Source of the DNA: an uncultured Anaerostipes sp.
Lineage (GTDB): Bacteria; Bacillota; Clostridia; Lachnospirales; Lachnospiraceae
Length of the DNA stretch: 10,561 nucleotides
Direction of reading: 5' to 3'
Assembly (NCBI GenBank): GCA_900756035.1
Contig: CAAEIR010000025.1
Coordinates: 1-10,561, forward strand
This document shows, one piece after another, positions 5,672 through 10,561 of this stretch. Position numbers and translations under genes: made by a program. Every line of letters begins with the position of its first letter. The stretch's first letter is position 1. The notes beneath the pieces are model-generated. The model was given only the letters and a program-made list of their open reading frames with translations. It searched no databases and was not told where the DNA came from.

Positions 5672-6722
5672 GATCTGTCACCACCATTTCCTTTATATAT
5701 CTCTTTAAGGACTCCGTCATGATTTTGAGACGCACAGCCGTCTCTTGATCCTTTGCCTTTACCTTTGGAATTTGCTTCTTTATATACCCAAGGGTTTCTT
5801 TCATATCCTGAAAACAAAAGGTAATCCTTTCCAGATCCTTTTCCGTCAAACTCCTTTCTTCCTCATTTCGAACCTTTTTACATACATGCTTGCATTCGTC
5901 TGTATATCCACACAACCTGCAGCACCCCGGACACTCTGCGATGTTCCGATCCTGTTTATATTTTTGAATGACCTGATCAATATGACATGAAATTTCCGGA
6001 TCGTAGGCGCATAACCTCATGGTTGCTTCCTCTTTGACCTTCTTAACATCCGGGAGTGTTACCTGCTCTTTTTGTGCCAGATCTCTCTGTGTTTCCTGCG
6101 GTAATCCGGCAATGGCACCTGCCACCGACACCGGAAATTCCCCACTTTCAAAACGTTCCTTTGCTTCCGGCACAAGATTGCGCTGTATACTTTCCAACTG
6201 CGCCACCTTGGTTCCGGACATTCCAAGAATTTCTCCAATCATTTTCCGCATATCTACCGCCGGGATTTTGGTATCATTTTCTCTGGCATATTGTTCCAAA
6301 AGTTCTCTTAGCTTTTTGACTTCCTGCATTTTTTCCCAATCGGTCCGCTCTCTCTGTGTTGCATTACTCAAAATCAGATTGATGCGATTCAGAAGATCAT
6401 TTGATTCTTCGATGATACAAGGAACAAAGGCGAGATCTTGTCTCCCATACTCCTCTACATTCCGAATTGTTGCTAATCTTCTGCGATGCCCTTCAATCAC
6501 CTCATATTCATCAATATCGGTTTTTCGGACATGAATCGGACTTTTTATTTCTCCGGCGAGCCGAATGGCTGCCGCCAGTTTTTCAATTCCTTCTGTTTCA
6601 TAAAAATTATCATCACTGGGCTTTAGTTTGCTGTAATGAATTTTTGCTATTTTTCTTTCCTTTGCCTTTCCGGTTTCCGGCTTTTTCTGTCCCAGAGATG
6701 CCAAGACATCATTCATCTTCAT
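5661..6722 (-). CDS. parB: ParB-like partition/nucleoid-associated protein, 353 aa
   Basis: Start ATG 6722 follows GGAGAGG by 6 nt. Residues 24-125 match the ParB N-terminal domain: KPSDDNFYE, then a beta strand with KSPIHVRK, then YEVIEGHRRRLA (73-84), the CTP/arginine patch. Residues 155-180 form an HTH (IGEILGMSGTKVAQLE), probably the parS-binding part. Residues 264-281 carry an unusual cluster (CPGCCRLCGYTDECKHVC), likely metal binding. The C-terminus is helical and probably dimerises. With ParA it should segregate a low-copy replicon or organise phage DNA. It overlaps the membrane microprotein gene by 14 nt and the replisome organiser gene by 11 nt. It may instead be a phage ParB-like regulator rather than a true partition protein. 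Confidence 0.88.
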   Translation of the reverse strand: MKMNDVLASLGQKKPETGKAKERKIAKIHYSKLKPSDDNFYETEGIEKLAAAIRLAGEIKSPIHVRKTDIDEYEVIEGHRRRLATIRNVEEYGRQDLAFVPCIIEESNDLLNRINLILSNATQRERTDWEKMQEVKKLRELLEQYARENDTKIPAVDMRKMIGEILGMSGTKVAQLESIQRNLVPEAKERFESGEFPVSVAGAIAGLPQETQRDLAQKEQVTLPDVKKVKEEATMRLCAYDPEISCHIDQVIQKYKQDRNIAECPGCCRLCGYTDECKHVCKKVRNEEERSLTEKDLERITFCFQDMKETLGYIKKQIPKVKAKDQETAVRLKIMTESLKRYIKEMVVTDHGE

Positions 6723-6858
6723 CTTTTTCCTCTCCAATCCGCTCCATACAGCCAAGTCCCCCAATAACAAAAGCTGCTGTCAGCGCAGGTGTAAAAATTC
6801 CTGCGAGTCCGAAGACTGCGCCGACCAAACATAAGATTTTTCCGGTTTTCATATCCAT
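6709..6858 (-). CDS. Small single-pass membrane protein between parA and parB, 49 aa
   Basis: ATG 6858 lies one base after the parA stop and 9 nt behind a near-perfect GGAGG; the stop at 6709 lies 14 nt inside parB. Residues 8-38 (ILCLVGAVFGLAGIFTPALT, then AAFVIGGLGC) are hydrophobic and rich in Gly/Ala, long enough for one helix or a short hairpin. The tail ERIGEEKDEDE is acidic and would stay cytoplasmic if the N-terminus (MDMKTGK) faces in. Ribosome site, spacing and overlap argue for real translation coupled to parA and parB. No family is recognised. A role as membrane anchor for the partition complex is speculation from position only. Confidence 0.75.
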   Translation of the reverse strand: MDMKTGKILCLVGAVFGLAGIFTPALTAAFVIGGLGCMERIGEEKDEDE

Positions 6859-6859
6859 G

Positions 6860-7588
6860 CTATTTCACCTCCTCGATGAGTTCCTGTACAAAATCAACAT
6901 AATCTTGAGAAGCATGGCACCGGCTCGCACATTTCATCAGAGGTTTTCTCTTAAAGGTGCTTTCATCAACTGCCGCTGACATACGAATTAAGTTTTCAAA
7001 CATCGGATATTCATTTGTCTGTAAAAGCTCCATGAATCCCATCTTATTTCCCTTCGTATTTCGGAACATCGTAATCAAAACTTTATATTCCAAATCCTGG
7101 TTCATCTCCACGAGACTTTGAAAATGTTCTTCAAAAAAGTTAAGCCCGTTGATACTGTTCCGATCAATTTTGGCAGGAACAATACATAGATCCGTTGCCA
7201 GGAGCGCAACTTCTGTATAAGCATCAAACGTTGGATGACAGTCAATAATCGTATAATCGTAATCCAACGCAGGGAGCTGATTCATCAGAAGAAAGAAATT
7301 TGATATATGTACATACTCTAAATGCTTATCTGCCTGTACCAAATCCAGATTTTTATACTTTGTCCTCCGAATGGCACTTTTTACTGTATATTCTCCGGCA
7401 AGAACTCCCGTCATGCTTTTCTTTGTTTCATCATACTTCCCGAAAAAATAAGAAGCATTTCCCTGCGGATCGCAGTCAATTAACAAAACTCTTTTGTTGT
7501 GCAGCGCAGATAAAAGATACGCAGTATTCACGGCTGTTGTCGTTTTCCCTACGCCGCCTTTATAATTCATTACAGATATGACTTTCAT
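6860..7588 (-). CDS. parA: ParA-type partition ATPase, 242 aa
   Basis: The N-terminus holds the deviant Walker A of the ParA/MinD class, KGGVGKTT (residues 10-17, two lysines), followed by Walker A' LLIDCDPQGNAS (35-46) and Walker B YTIIDCHP (112-119), where HP replaces the usual PP. It binds and hydrolyses ATP on DNA and would move ParB-bound DNA. The length is close to a plain ParA without an N-terminal HTH, so autorepression by ParA itself is unlikely; ParB or another protein would regulate. GGAGG is 7 nt upstream of ATG 7588, which overlaps the zinc-ribbon gene stop (ATGA). The membrane microprotein and ParB genes follow immediately. Confidence 0.95.
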   Translation of the reverse strand: MKVISVMNYKGGVGKTTTAVNTAYLLSALHNKRVLLIDCDPQGNASYFFGKYDETKKSMTGVLAGEYTVKSAIRRTKYKNLDLVQADKHLEYVHISNFFLLMNQLPALDYDYTIIDCHPTFDAYTEVALLATDLCIVPAKIDRNSINGLNFFEEHFQSLVEMNQDLEYKVLITMFRNTKGNKMGFMELLQTNEYPMFENLIRMSAAVDESTFKRKPLMKCASRCHASQDYVDFVQELIEEVK

Positions 7589-7809
7589 GGTGATTCCTCC
7601 ATTATTTTCCTGTGAAATTTTTTTAGTTCTTTTGCACTATGTCGCAAGTGCTTCTGATGATCCAAGATATACAGATTTTGAGTATTTCCGCAGTATGGGC
7701 ACCCACAGTCCAATGACACGGACCAAAATCTCTTTTTGCATTCCGGGCAAAAATTATCCCAGAACGGTTCTGTAAAATCTGTTACTCCATCTGTATATAT
7801 TCGCTCCAT
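7585..7809 (-). CDS. Zinc-ribbon protein, 74 aa
   Basis: Cys21-x2-Cys24 (CPEC) and Cys37-x2-Cys40 (CPYC), with an extra Cys35, form a zinc-ribbon/rubredoxin-like knuckle. The rest is a basic helical tail (HQKHLRHSAKELKKFHRKI). It is first in the partition operon and its stop overlaps the parA start by four bases. The ribosome site is AAGGGG, 4 nt from ATG 7809. A role in nucleic-acid binding or in control of the operon is possible but nothing in the sequence proves it. Confidence 0.8.
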   Translation of the reverse strand: MERIYTDGVTDFTEPFWDNFCPECKKRFWSVSLDCGCPYCGNTQNLYILDHQKHLRHSAKELKKFHRKIMEESP

Positions 7810-7838
7810 AATACCCCTTGTAAAATTTCAAAAACCAT

Positions 7839-7872
7839 GGTACACTTAACTTGTTTATCGGTTAAATGTACC
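7839..7872. repeat. Dyad symmetry upstream of the partition operon (operator or parS candidate)
   Basis: GGTACACTTAAC (7839-7850) and GTTAAATGTACC (7861-7872) are inverted with 11 of 12 bases matching around a 10-nt centre. A second small dyad, CCTTGA-5-TCAAGG, follows at 7871-7887. The position ahead of the zinc-ribbon/parA/parB genes fits an autoregulatory operator or a ParB-binding centromere. Confidence 0.6.
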
Positions 7873-7889
7873 TTGATTTTTTCAAGGAG

Positions 7890-7913
7890 GGCACTCTTCG
7901 GAGTGCCTTTTTT
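7890..7913 (+). terminator. Plus-strand intrinsic terminator with UUCG loop
   Basis: GGCACTC-TTCG-GAGTGCC is followed by six T on the plus strand. The minus strand has no U-run after the hairpin, so it stops plus-strand transcription although both flanking genes are on the minus strand. Confidence 0.85.
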
Positions 7914-7925
7914 CATTTCTGTTTC

Positions 7926-8246
7926 TCAACATTGCAATGACTCTCCTTTTAATTTCCAGTAGAGAATCGCTAACAGATTCCCATTTGTATAATCATCGGT
8001 CTGTTCAAAAAACTCCTGAAATTCTTTTTTGTAACATACTGAATTAAATGCGGATCTTATATTTCTTTCAGCGCAGGCATAGCTGGTCTTGTTTCTTTTC
8101 CCCAGCGCCTCGTACAGAGCAGTTGTTTTAAATAAATACTCATCATCTTCAAAGAGCAGCTCCATTGCATCTTGAATGTATTTAAATCCTAAAATATTTG
8201 CTTTCATTCCGGTTCTGATTAATATTTCCATGACTCTTTTTCTCAT
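7926..8246 (-). CDS. Stand-alone Spo0A C-terminal (DNA-binding) domain protein, 106 aa
   Basis: Residues 5-105 run parallel to the DNA-binding domain of the sporulation regulator Spo0A. ILIRTGMKANILGFKYIQDA (8-27) corresponds to its first helices, FKTTALYEALGKRNKTSYAC (39-58) with AERNIRSAF (59-67) to the HTH and recognition helix, and TNGNLLAILYWKLK (87-100) to the final helix. The receiver domain is absent, so binding would not depend on phosphorylation. A phage version could act on Spo0A target genes or on phage promoters. Start ATG 8246 follows AAAGGA by 9 nt; earlier in-frame ATGs at 8270 and 8291 overlap the previous gene and lack good spacing. Recognised from conserved pattern; target sites are not known. 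Confidence 0.83.
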   Translation of the reverse strand: MRKRVMEILIRTGMKANILGFKYIQDAMELLFEDDEYLFKTTALYEALGKRNKTSYACAERNIRSAFNSVCYKKEFQEFFEQTDDYTNGNLLAILYWKLKGESLQC

Positions 8247-8266
8247 TTGTCGTTCCTTTCTGTATC

Positions 8267-8530
8267 TCATGCTCCTTTTTCCGGATTCCATAAAATTCCT
8301 GTCACTTCCAAAAAGAGTTTTGGACTAATGTAATAGTTTGTCCTACTCTTTCCAGATTTTCTAAATGCATATCCAATTGGAAGCCATCCGGCTTCAATGC
8401 CTGCTCGGATAAAACAAGCATCTTTCCCCATCTTCTCTGCTGCATACGACACCGGTACGTTTCCCTCTGGGAACTGCTCCGGTGCATTTGTGTATGCTGC
8501 TAAGATTCTTAGATCATGTCTTTTGCTCAC
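8267..8530 (-). CDS. Phage DNA-binding protein (excisionase/HTH-like), 87 aa
   Basis: Start GTG 8530 lies 8 nt behind GGGAG; a GTG three codons earlier overlaps the ribosome site. The core VPVSYAAEKMGKDACFIRAG (25-44) followed by GWLPIGYAF (48-56) is a short winged-helix/HTH similar to excisionase-type domains, and TNYYISPKLFLEVTG (64-78) is the usual ending. I recall this as a common small early protein of Clostridia phages, of unknown target; this copy looks shorter in the middle than most. It sits between the XRE regulator (44 bp away) and the Spo0A_C-like gene (20 bp). Confidence 0.82.
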   Translation of the reverse strand: MSKRHDLRILAAYTNAPEQFPEGNVPVSYAAEKMGKDACFIRAGIEAGWLPIGYAFRKSGKSRTNYYISPKLFLEVTGILWNPEKGA

Positions 8531-8574
8531 GTTTCTCACTCCCTTTCTTCAGATGGCTTAACTATACCTGCATA

Positions 8575-9030
8575 TCATTCATCGCTAATCTCAGTATTTT
8601 CTTCGGCCTCCTTGGAAAACTGCAATGCAAAAATGGCTCTGCATAATCTTCGACACCTCTGACATATTTCTTGCCATTTCATTTTTTCAGATTCGTCAAC
8701 TTTTCCATCCATCGCTATCTCAACAATTGCAGCCTGGTATTCCATGCAATCATTCAGCTCGTGAATCATCCGAAGCGCAGCTTCGGAAAGAGGCATTTCA
8801 CAAACTTTGGGAAGTATCATATTTCCTACTTGAGTCTTATATTTTAAATGCTGATATGCCAGGTAATTTGCATTATAAATATCCACCATCTTTATGACGG
8901 TATCATCTCCCGGCACACGCTTTTCTGCCTCATAGGTTCTTACACTCTCAACAGACAGACCAATAAGTTCAGCGGCCCGCTCCTGTGTCAATCCTGCGGC
9001 TTCTCGAGCCACCTGATAAATATTTCTCAT
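8575..9030 (-). CDS. XRE-family transcriptional regulator, 151 aa
   Basis: Residues 1-55 are a Cro/CI-type HTH: YQVAREAAGLTQERAAELIG (5-24), then LSVESVRTYEAEKRVPGDDT. The rest is helical (residues 80-135), with a short Cys-containing stretch (CQRCRRLC, 123-130) and an acidic tail; no RecA-cleavable LexA-like peptidase domain is present. The ribosome site GAGGTGA is 5 nt from ATG 9030. A 20-bp near-palindrome at 9049-9068 lies just upstream and overlaps the -35 of the divergent plus-strand gene, so it probably represses that gene and perhaps itself. Confidence 0.88.
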   Translation of the reverse strand: MRNIYQVAREAAGLTQERAAELIGLSVESVRTYEAEKRVPGDDTVIKMVDIYNANYLAYQHLKYKTQVGNMILPKVCEMPLSEAALRMIHELNDCMEYQAAIVEIAMDGKVDESEKMKWQEICQRCRRLCRAIFALQFSKEAEENTEISDE

Positions 9031-9048
9031 TTTCTCACCTCTTCGTTA

Positions 9049-9068
9049 TTGTCGAGTTAACTTGTCAA
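9049..9068. promoter_or_regulatory. Operator-like palindrome between divergent genes
   Basis: Twenty bases centred on GTTAAC are self-complementary at 16 positions, with TTG at one end and CAA at the other. The right half contains the -35 of the plus-strand promoter. It is a likely binding site for the XRE protein encoded at 8575-9030. Confidence 0.6.
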
Positions 9069-9090
9069 TTTCTTTCCCTTTTCGTATAAT
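9062..9090 (+). promoter_or_regulatory. Strong plus-strand promoter of the 67-aa gene
   Basis: TTGTCA (9062-9067), a 17-nt spacer and a perfect TATAAT (9085-9090). The leader to ATG 9142 is about 45 nt and contains a small AGGCA/TGCCT hairpin (9100-9115). Confidence 0.85.
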
Positions 9091-9141
9091 TTACTTACAA
9101 GGCACCGGCATGCCTGAGTCTTGTGAAAGGAGATGTATTAC

Positions 9142-9345
9142 ATGGATTCAGATAAAGTTAGATATGATCTTGCACTCCTATATGCAAAGTCAAAATTTGA
9201 TCATGCTCTTGCAAATAATAAAATCCCATCAAGTTCACCTACTGACCATCCGGAGTACTTAGATGAAGTTCCTTTTTTATTAGAGGCATTTGAAGACGCA
9301 TATTATGATTTAGAAAATTATAATATTTTATCTGATGATCAATAA
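9142..9345 (+). CDS. Hypothetical protein of a divergent single-gene unit, 67 aa
   Basis: Start ATG 9142 lies 9 nt behind GAAAGGAG; an ATG at 9133 is directly on the ribosome site. The protein is acidic: DKVRYDLALLYAKSKFDHAL (4-23) is an amphipathic helix, followed by a Ser/Pro linker and a second helix EVPFLLEAFEDAYYDLENY (42-60). No family is recognised. It is one of only two plus-strand genes here, with a near-consensus promoter overlapped by an operator, so it is likely expressed when the XRE regulator is inactive or absent. Confidence 0.75.
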   Translation: MDSDKVRYDLALLYAKSKFDHALANNKIPSSSPTDHPEYLDEVPFLLEAFEDAYYDLENYNILSDDQ

Positions 9346-9351
9346 TTTTTG

Positions 9352-9395
9352 TATTGAAGTAAGTTGTTTCTACAATGATTCAACTTACTTCAATA
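9352..9395. terminator. Hairpin between convergent genes
   Basis: A 15-bp perfect stem (9352-9366 with 9381-9395) and a 14-nt loop start 7 nt after the stop of the plus gene and include the last codons of the minus gene ending at 9385. U-runs on either side are weak, so termination is probable rather than certain. Confidence 0.6.
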
Positions 9396-9570
9396 TTGCT
9401 TTACGCTTCGCATAGTTATAAGCTTCATCTAATACCACTTTCACATCATTCATTGTCAATTCCTTTGTTGTCAGAAAATCAACTACTTCCATTGCAATCT
9501 TTCTATTTCTTAGATGATTTTCTTTTGCTTTTTTTACTGCTTCCAATCTTTCTTCCAGTGCTTTTTCCAT
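9385..9570 (-). CDS. Small helical phage protein, 61 aa
   Basis: Start ATG 9570 is behind AGAGGAG (10-nt spacing) and 5 nt after the stop of the HTH gene; the frame also contains an ATG at 9606 but without a ribosome site. Residues 1-22 are a basic/acidic helix (MEKALEERLEAVKKAKENHL) and 27-60 read MEVVDFLTTKELTMNDVKVV, then LDEAYNYAKRKAI, a compact helical domain seen in small early phage proteins. No function can be given. Its 3' end is part of the convergent hairpin at 9352-9395. Confidence 0.75.
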   Translation of the reverse strand: MEKALEERLEAVKKAKENHLRNRKIAMEVVDFLTTKELTMNDVKVVLDEAYNYAKRKAILK

Positions 9571-9575
9571 TTTTC

Positions 9576-9836
9576 TCACGCTCCTCTGAATACGATATCT
9601 TTCCATGATTGTTCTGTACCTTCTTTTTCCTCAAACTGGCTCATTGGGATCCTGATCAGCTTGCCCATTCGTAAAGCCCGAATCTCTCCGCTCTTTACCA
9701 TCTTTGTTACAAATGACTGGGAACAGCTCATTTTCTCGGCAAATTCTTTTGGAGAGAGGTATTGTTCGTTTTTCTTTTGTTCTTTGAGTTCTCTTATTTC
9801 TCTTTCTAACTCTTCAACCCTTTGTTCTAAATACAT
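9576..9836 (-). CDS. Excisionase-like HTH protein with coiled-coil N-terminus, 86 aa
   Basis: Residues 1-24 form a heptad-like coiled coil (LEQRVEELEREIRELKEQKK) suited to dimerisation. Residues 26-70 are a MerR/excisionase-type HTH: YLSPKEFAEKMSCSQSFVTK, then MVKSGEIRALRMGKLIRIPM. This family (HTH_17) includes Xis proteins and small regulators. The ribosome site AGGAGG is 9 nt from ATG 9836. In this place, near a lysogeny switch, excision control is plausible, but no integrase is visible in the window to pair with it. Confidence 0.85.
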   Translation of the reverse strand: MYLEQRVEELEREIRELKEQKKNEQYLSPKEFAEKMSCSQSFVTKMVKSGEIRALRMGKLIRIPMSQFEEKEGTEQSWKDIVFRGA

Positions 9837-9892
9837 CGTTTTTCACCTCCTGATACTCCTGCTTTTTCTTTTTCAGTAAATGATTTCTTTCT

Positions 9893-10001
9893 GACAGATA
9901 GCTTTACACTCTACCTACATTTTTTATTTCTTAGAGAGGAAATGGACAAAAAATACTGTATATGGTTGTTTTTCTGTAGATAGAGTATAAAGCCATCTGC
10001 C
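9893..10001 (-). repeat. Long inverted repeat folding perfectly as minus-strand RNA (fold-back element B)
   Basis: Arms 9893-9919 and 9975-10001 enclose a 55-nt loop. As DNA the 24-bp core has three mismatches. In minus-strand RNA all three become G-U pairs, giving a 27-bp stem with four wobbles. It starts 19 nt past the stop of the 53-aa gene and precedes the excisionase-like gene. No U-run follows on the minus strand. The arms share the GCTTTA...TCTA core with element A at 1441-1541. Confidence 0.8.
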
Positions 10002-10020
10002 TTTTGTTTTATGGTTCCTA

Positions 10021-10182
10021 TCACAATTCCGCTTTGTTCTGGTTGGATTGTTGATTTTCAACTATGTTCTGATAATTTAGTAAAACTTCTGCATTACTTT
10101 TTATTAAAATCAGACTAAAATAGTCTAATTTATTAAGTCCTTCAACACATTCGTTAAAAAGTTCCTTTTCTTTTTCTTTCAA
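10021..10182 (-). CDS. Small phage protein with TTG start, 53 aa
   Basis: TTG 10182 lies 9 nt behind AGAAAGGAG, a strong ribosome site identical in style to those of other genes here, and the frame runs 53 codons to TGA. The product KEKEKELFNECVEGLNKLD, then FSLILIKSNAEVLLNYQNIV (residues 22-41) is helical with a charged N-terminus and a Gln/Asn-rich tail. It is the first gene after the early minus promoter, where a Cro-like or anti-repressor protein would be expected, but no HTH is visible. Its function is unknown. Confidence 0.65.
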   Translation of the reverse strand: MKEKEKELFNECVEGLNKLDYFSLILIKSNAEVLLNYQNIVENQQSNQNKAEL

Positions 10183-10286
10183 ATAAATGTTCTCCTTTCT
10201 ATCGTGTTCTTACCGATTTTTATTCAAAATTGGTATTTTTAGTTACTGTTAAACTTTTCAATTTTGTCTTATAATTTTCACAAGAA

Positions 10287-10350
10287 TTAACTTAGTTTAA
10301 TTCTATTTTAACTCGCTAAATTTGTCAAGTGATATTTTAACTTAGTTAAA
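10287..10350. promoter_or_regulatory. Operator array of the lysogeny switch
   Basis: Three related sites: 10287-10300 (TTAACTTAGTTTAA), 10307-10320 (TTTAACTCGCTAAA) and the perfect odd palindrome 10336-10350 (TTTAACTTAGTTAAA). Centres are about 20 and 30 bp apart. They straddle the minus early promoter and the region ahead of the repressor's -10, as expected for CI/Cro-type operators. Confidence 0.7.
10300..10328 (-). promoter_or_regulatory. Early minus-strand promoter
   Basis: Consensus TTGACA (10328-10323), a 17-nt spacer and TAGAAT (10305-10300) on the minus strand. The middle operator lies in the spacer and the first operator begins at the -10. It should drive the operon starting with the 53-aa gene, with a leader of about 110 nt. 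Confidence 0.85.
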
Positions 10351-10365
10351 TATTTCTTGTTTTCT

Positions 10366-10371
10366 TATAAT
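10366..10371 (+). promoter_or_regulatory. -10 box of the repressor gene
   Basis: A perfect TATAAT about 40 nt upstream of ATG 10411. The -35 position is poor and lies inside the palindrome 10336-10350, which suggests autoregulation by the repressor. Confidence 0.55.
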
Positions 10372-10410
10372 TATTGTGTTAGGATTAAAATTGAAAGGTG
10401 GTGAGACTCC

Positions 10411-10561
10411 ATGAAAGGCATTAGCAAACGAATCACAAAATTAATAGATTCTCTTGAAATATCAAAAAGTGATTTTGCAAAAGTTCTTAATATATCTCCT
10501 GCATATGTTTCTAAAATTACAAATAGCGGAAGTATTCCAAGCGATCGATTATTAGAAGACA
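10411..10561 (+). CDS. XRE/CI-like repressor, N-terminal part only
   Basis: ATG 10411 follows AGGTGG by 9 nt; fifty codons are seen before the window ends. Residues 8-45 are a Cro/CI-type HTH: ITKLIDSLEISKSDFAKVLN, then ISPAYVSKITNSGSIPSD. It is divergent from the early minus operon and separated from it by the operator array, the usual arrangement for a phage maintenance repressor. Whether it has a LexA-like peptidase domain or a metalloprotease partner cannot be seen. Confidence 0.87.
   Translation, partial: MKGISKRITKLIDSLEISKSDFAKVLNISPAYVSKITNSGSIPSDRLLED

Noticed and set aside
5904..5912. DnaA-box-like ATATCCACA
   Set aside because: Single 8-of-9 match inside the parB-like coding sequence, with no cluster of further boxes nearby.
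9942..9983. 13-codon plus-strand frame with a ribosome-like AGAGAGGA in the loop of element B
   Set aside because: Too short, no promoter, and explained by the AT-rich loop of the inverted repeat.

Overview
This window looks like the early/regulatory region of a temperate phage (integrated prophage or phage-plasmid) of a low-GC Clostridia host, most likely Lachnospiraceae-like. The reasons are the AT-rich sequence, strong AGGAGG-type ribosome sites, tightly packed small genes mostly on the minus strand, a phage-type replisome organiser, a stand-alone Spo0A C-terminal domain protein (Spo0A is a sporulation regulator of Firmicutes) and a DUF1492-type late regulator. No integrase, terminase, structural or lysis gene is present, so whether the element is integrated or plasmid-like cannot be decided here. 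The ParA/ParB pair makes an extrachromosomal prophage plausible.

Layout, right to left, which is the direction of most transcription. At the right edge a plus-strand XRE/CI-like repressor begins (10411 to beyond the edge). Upstream of it lie a near-consensus minus-strand promoter (TTGACA-17-TAGAAT) and three related palindromic operator-like sites, forming a lysogeny-type switch. The minus operon then carries a 53-aa TTG-start gene, a long fold-back element (9893-10001), an excisionase-like HTH protein and a 61-aa protein. A second small switch follows: a divergent plus-strand 67-aa gene with a strong promoter, an operator palindrome, and a second XRE regulator on the minus strand. Next come a phage DNA-binding protein and the Spo0A_C-like protein.

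After a structured intergenic region (dyad, small hairpin, plus-oriented UUCG terminator) comes the partition/replication operon: zinc-ribbon protein, ParA, an overlooked 49-aa membrane microprotein, ParB-like protein, then a replisome organiser whose gene contains iteron-like repeats next to an AT-rich tract (candidate origin). These genes overlap or nearly abut, so translation is probably coupled. Downstream are a double-HTH protein, a small conserved phage protein, a DUF6273-like protein, a D12-class adenine methyltransferase, a DUF4406 protein, the DUF1492/sigma-region-4-like regulator, a double cysteine-cluster protein and a 90-aa conserved protein. A bidirectional hairpin terminator separates them from a left-edge cassette with its own -10 box, encoding a PARP-like (ADP-ribosyltransferase-fold) protein cut by the window edge.

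The signals I find most worth a second look are: (1) two long fold-back elements, 1441-1541 and 9893-10001, with partly matching arm sequences; (2) 11-bp-phased iterons inside the replisome organiser gene; (3) the 49-aa membrane microprotein between ParA and ParB; (4) the PARP-like cassette; (5) the phage-borne Spo0A DNA-binding domain; and (6) a GC hairpin joined to the same ribosome-site block in front of two unrelated genes. All family assignments were made by eye from motifs; no database search was possible.
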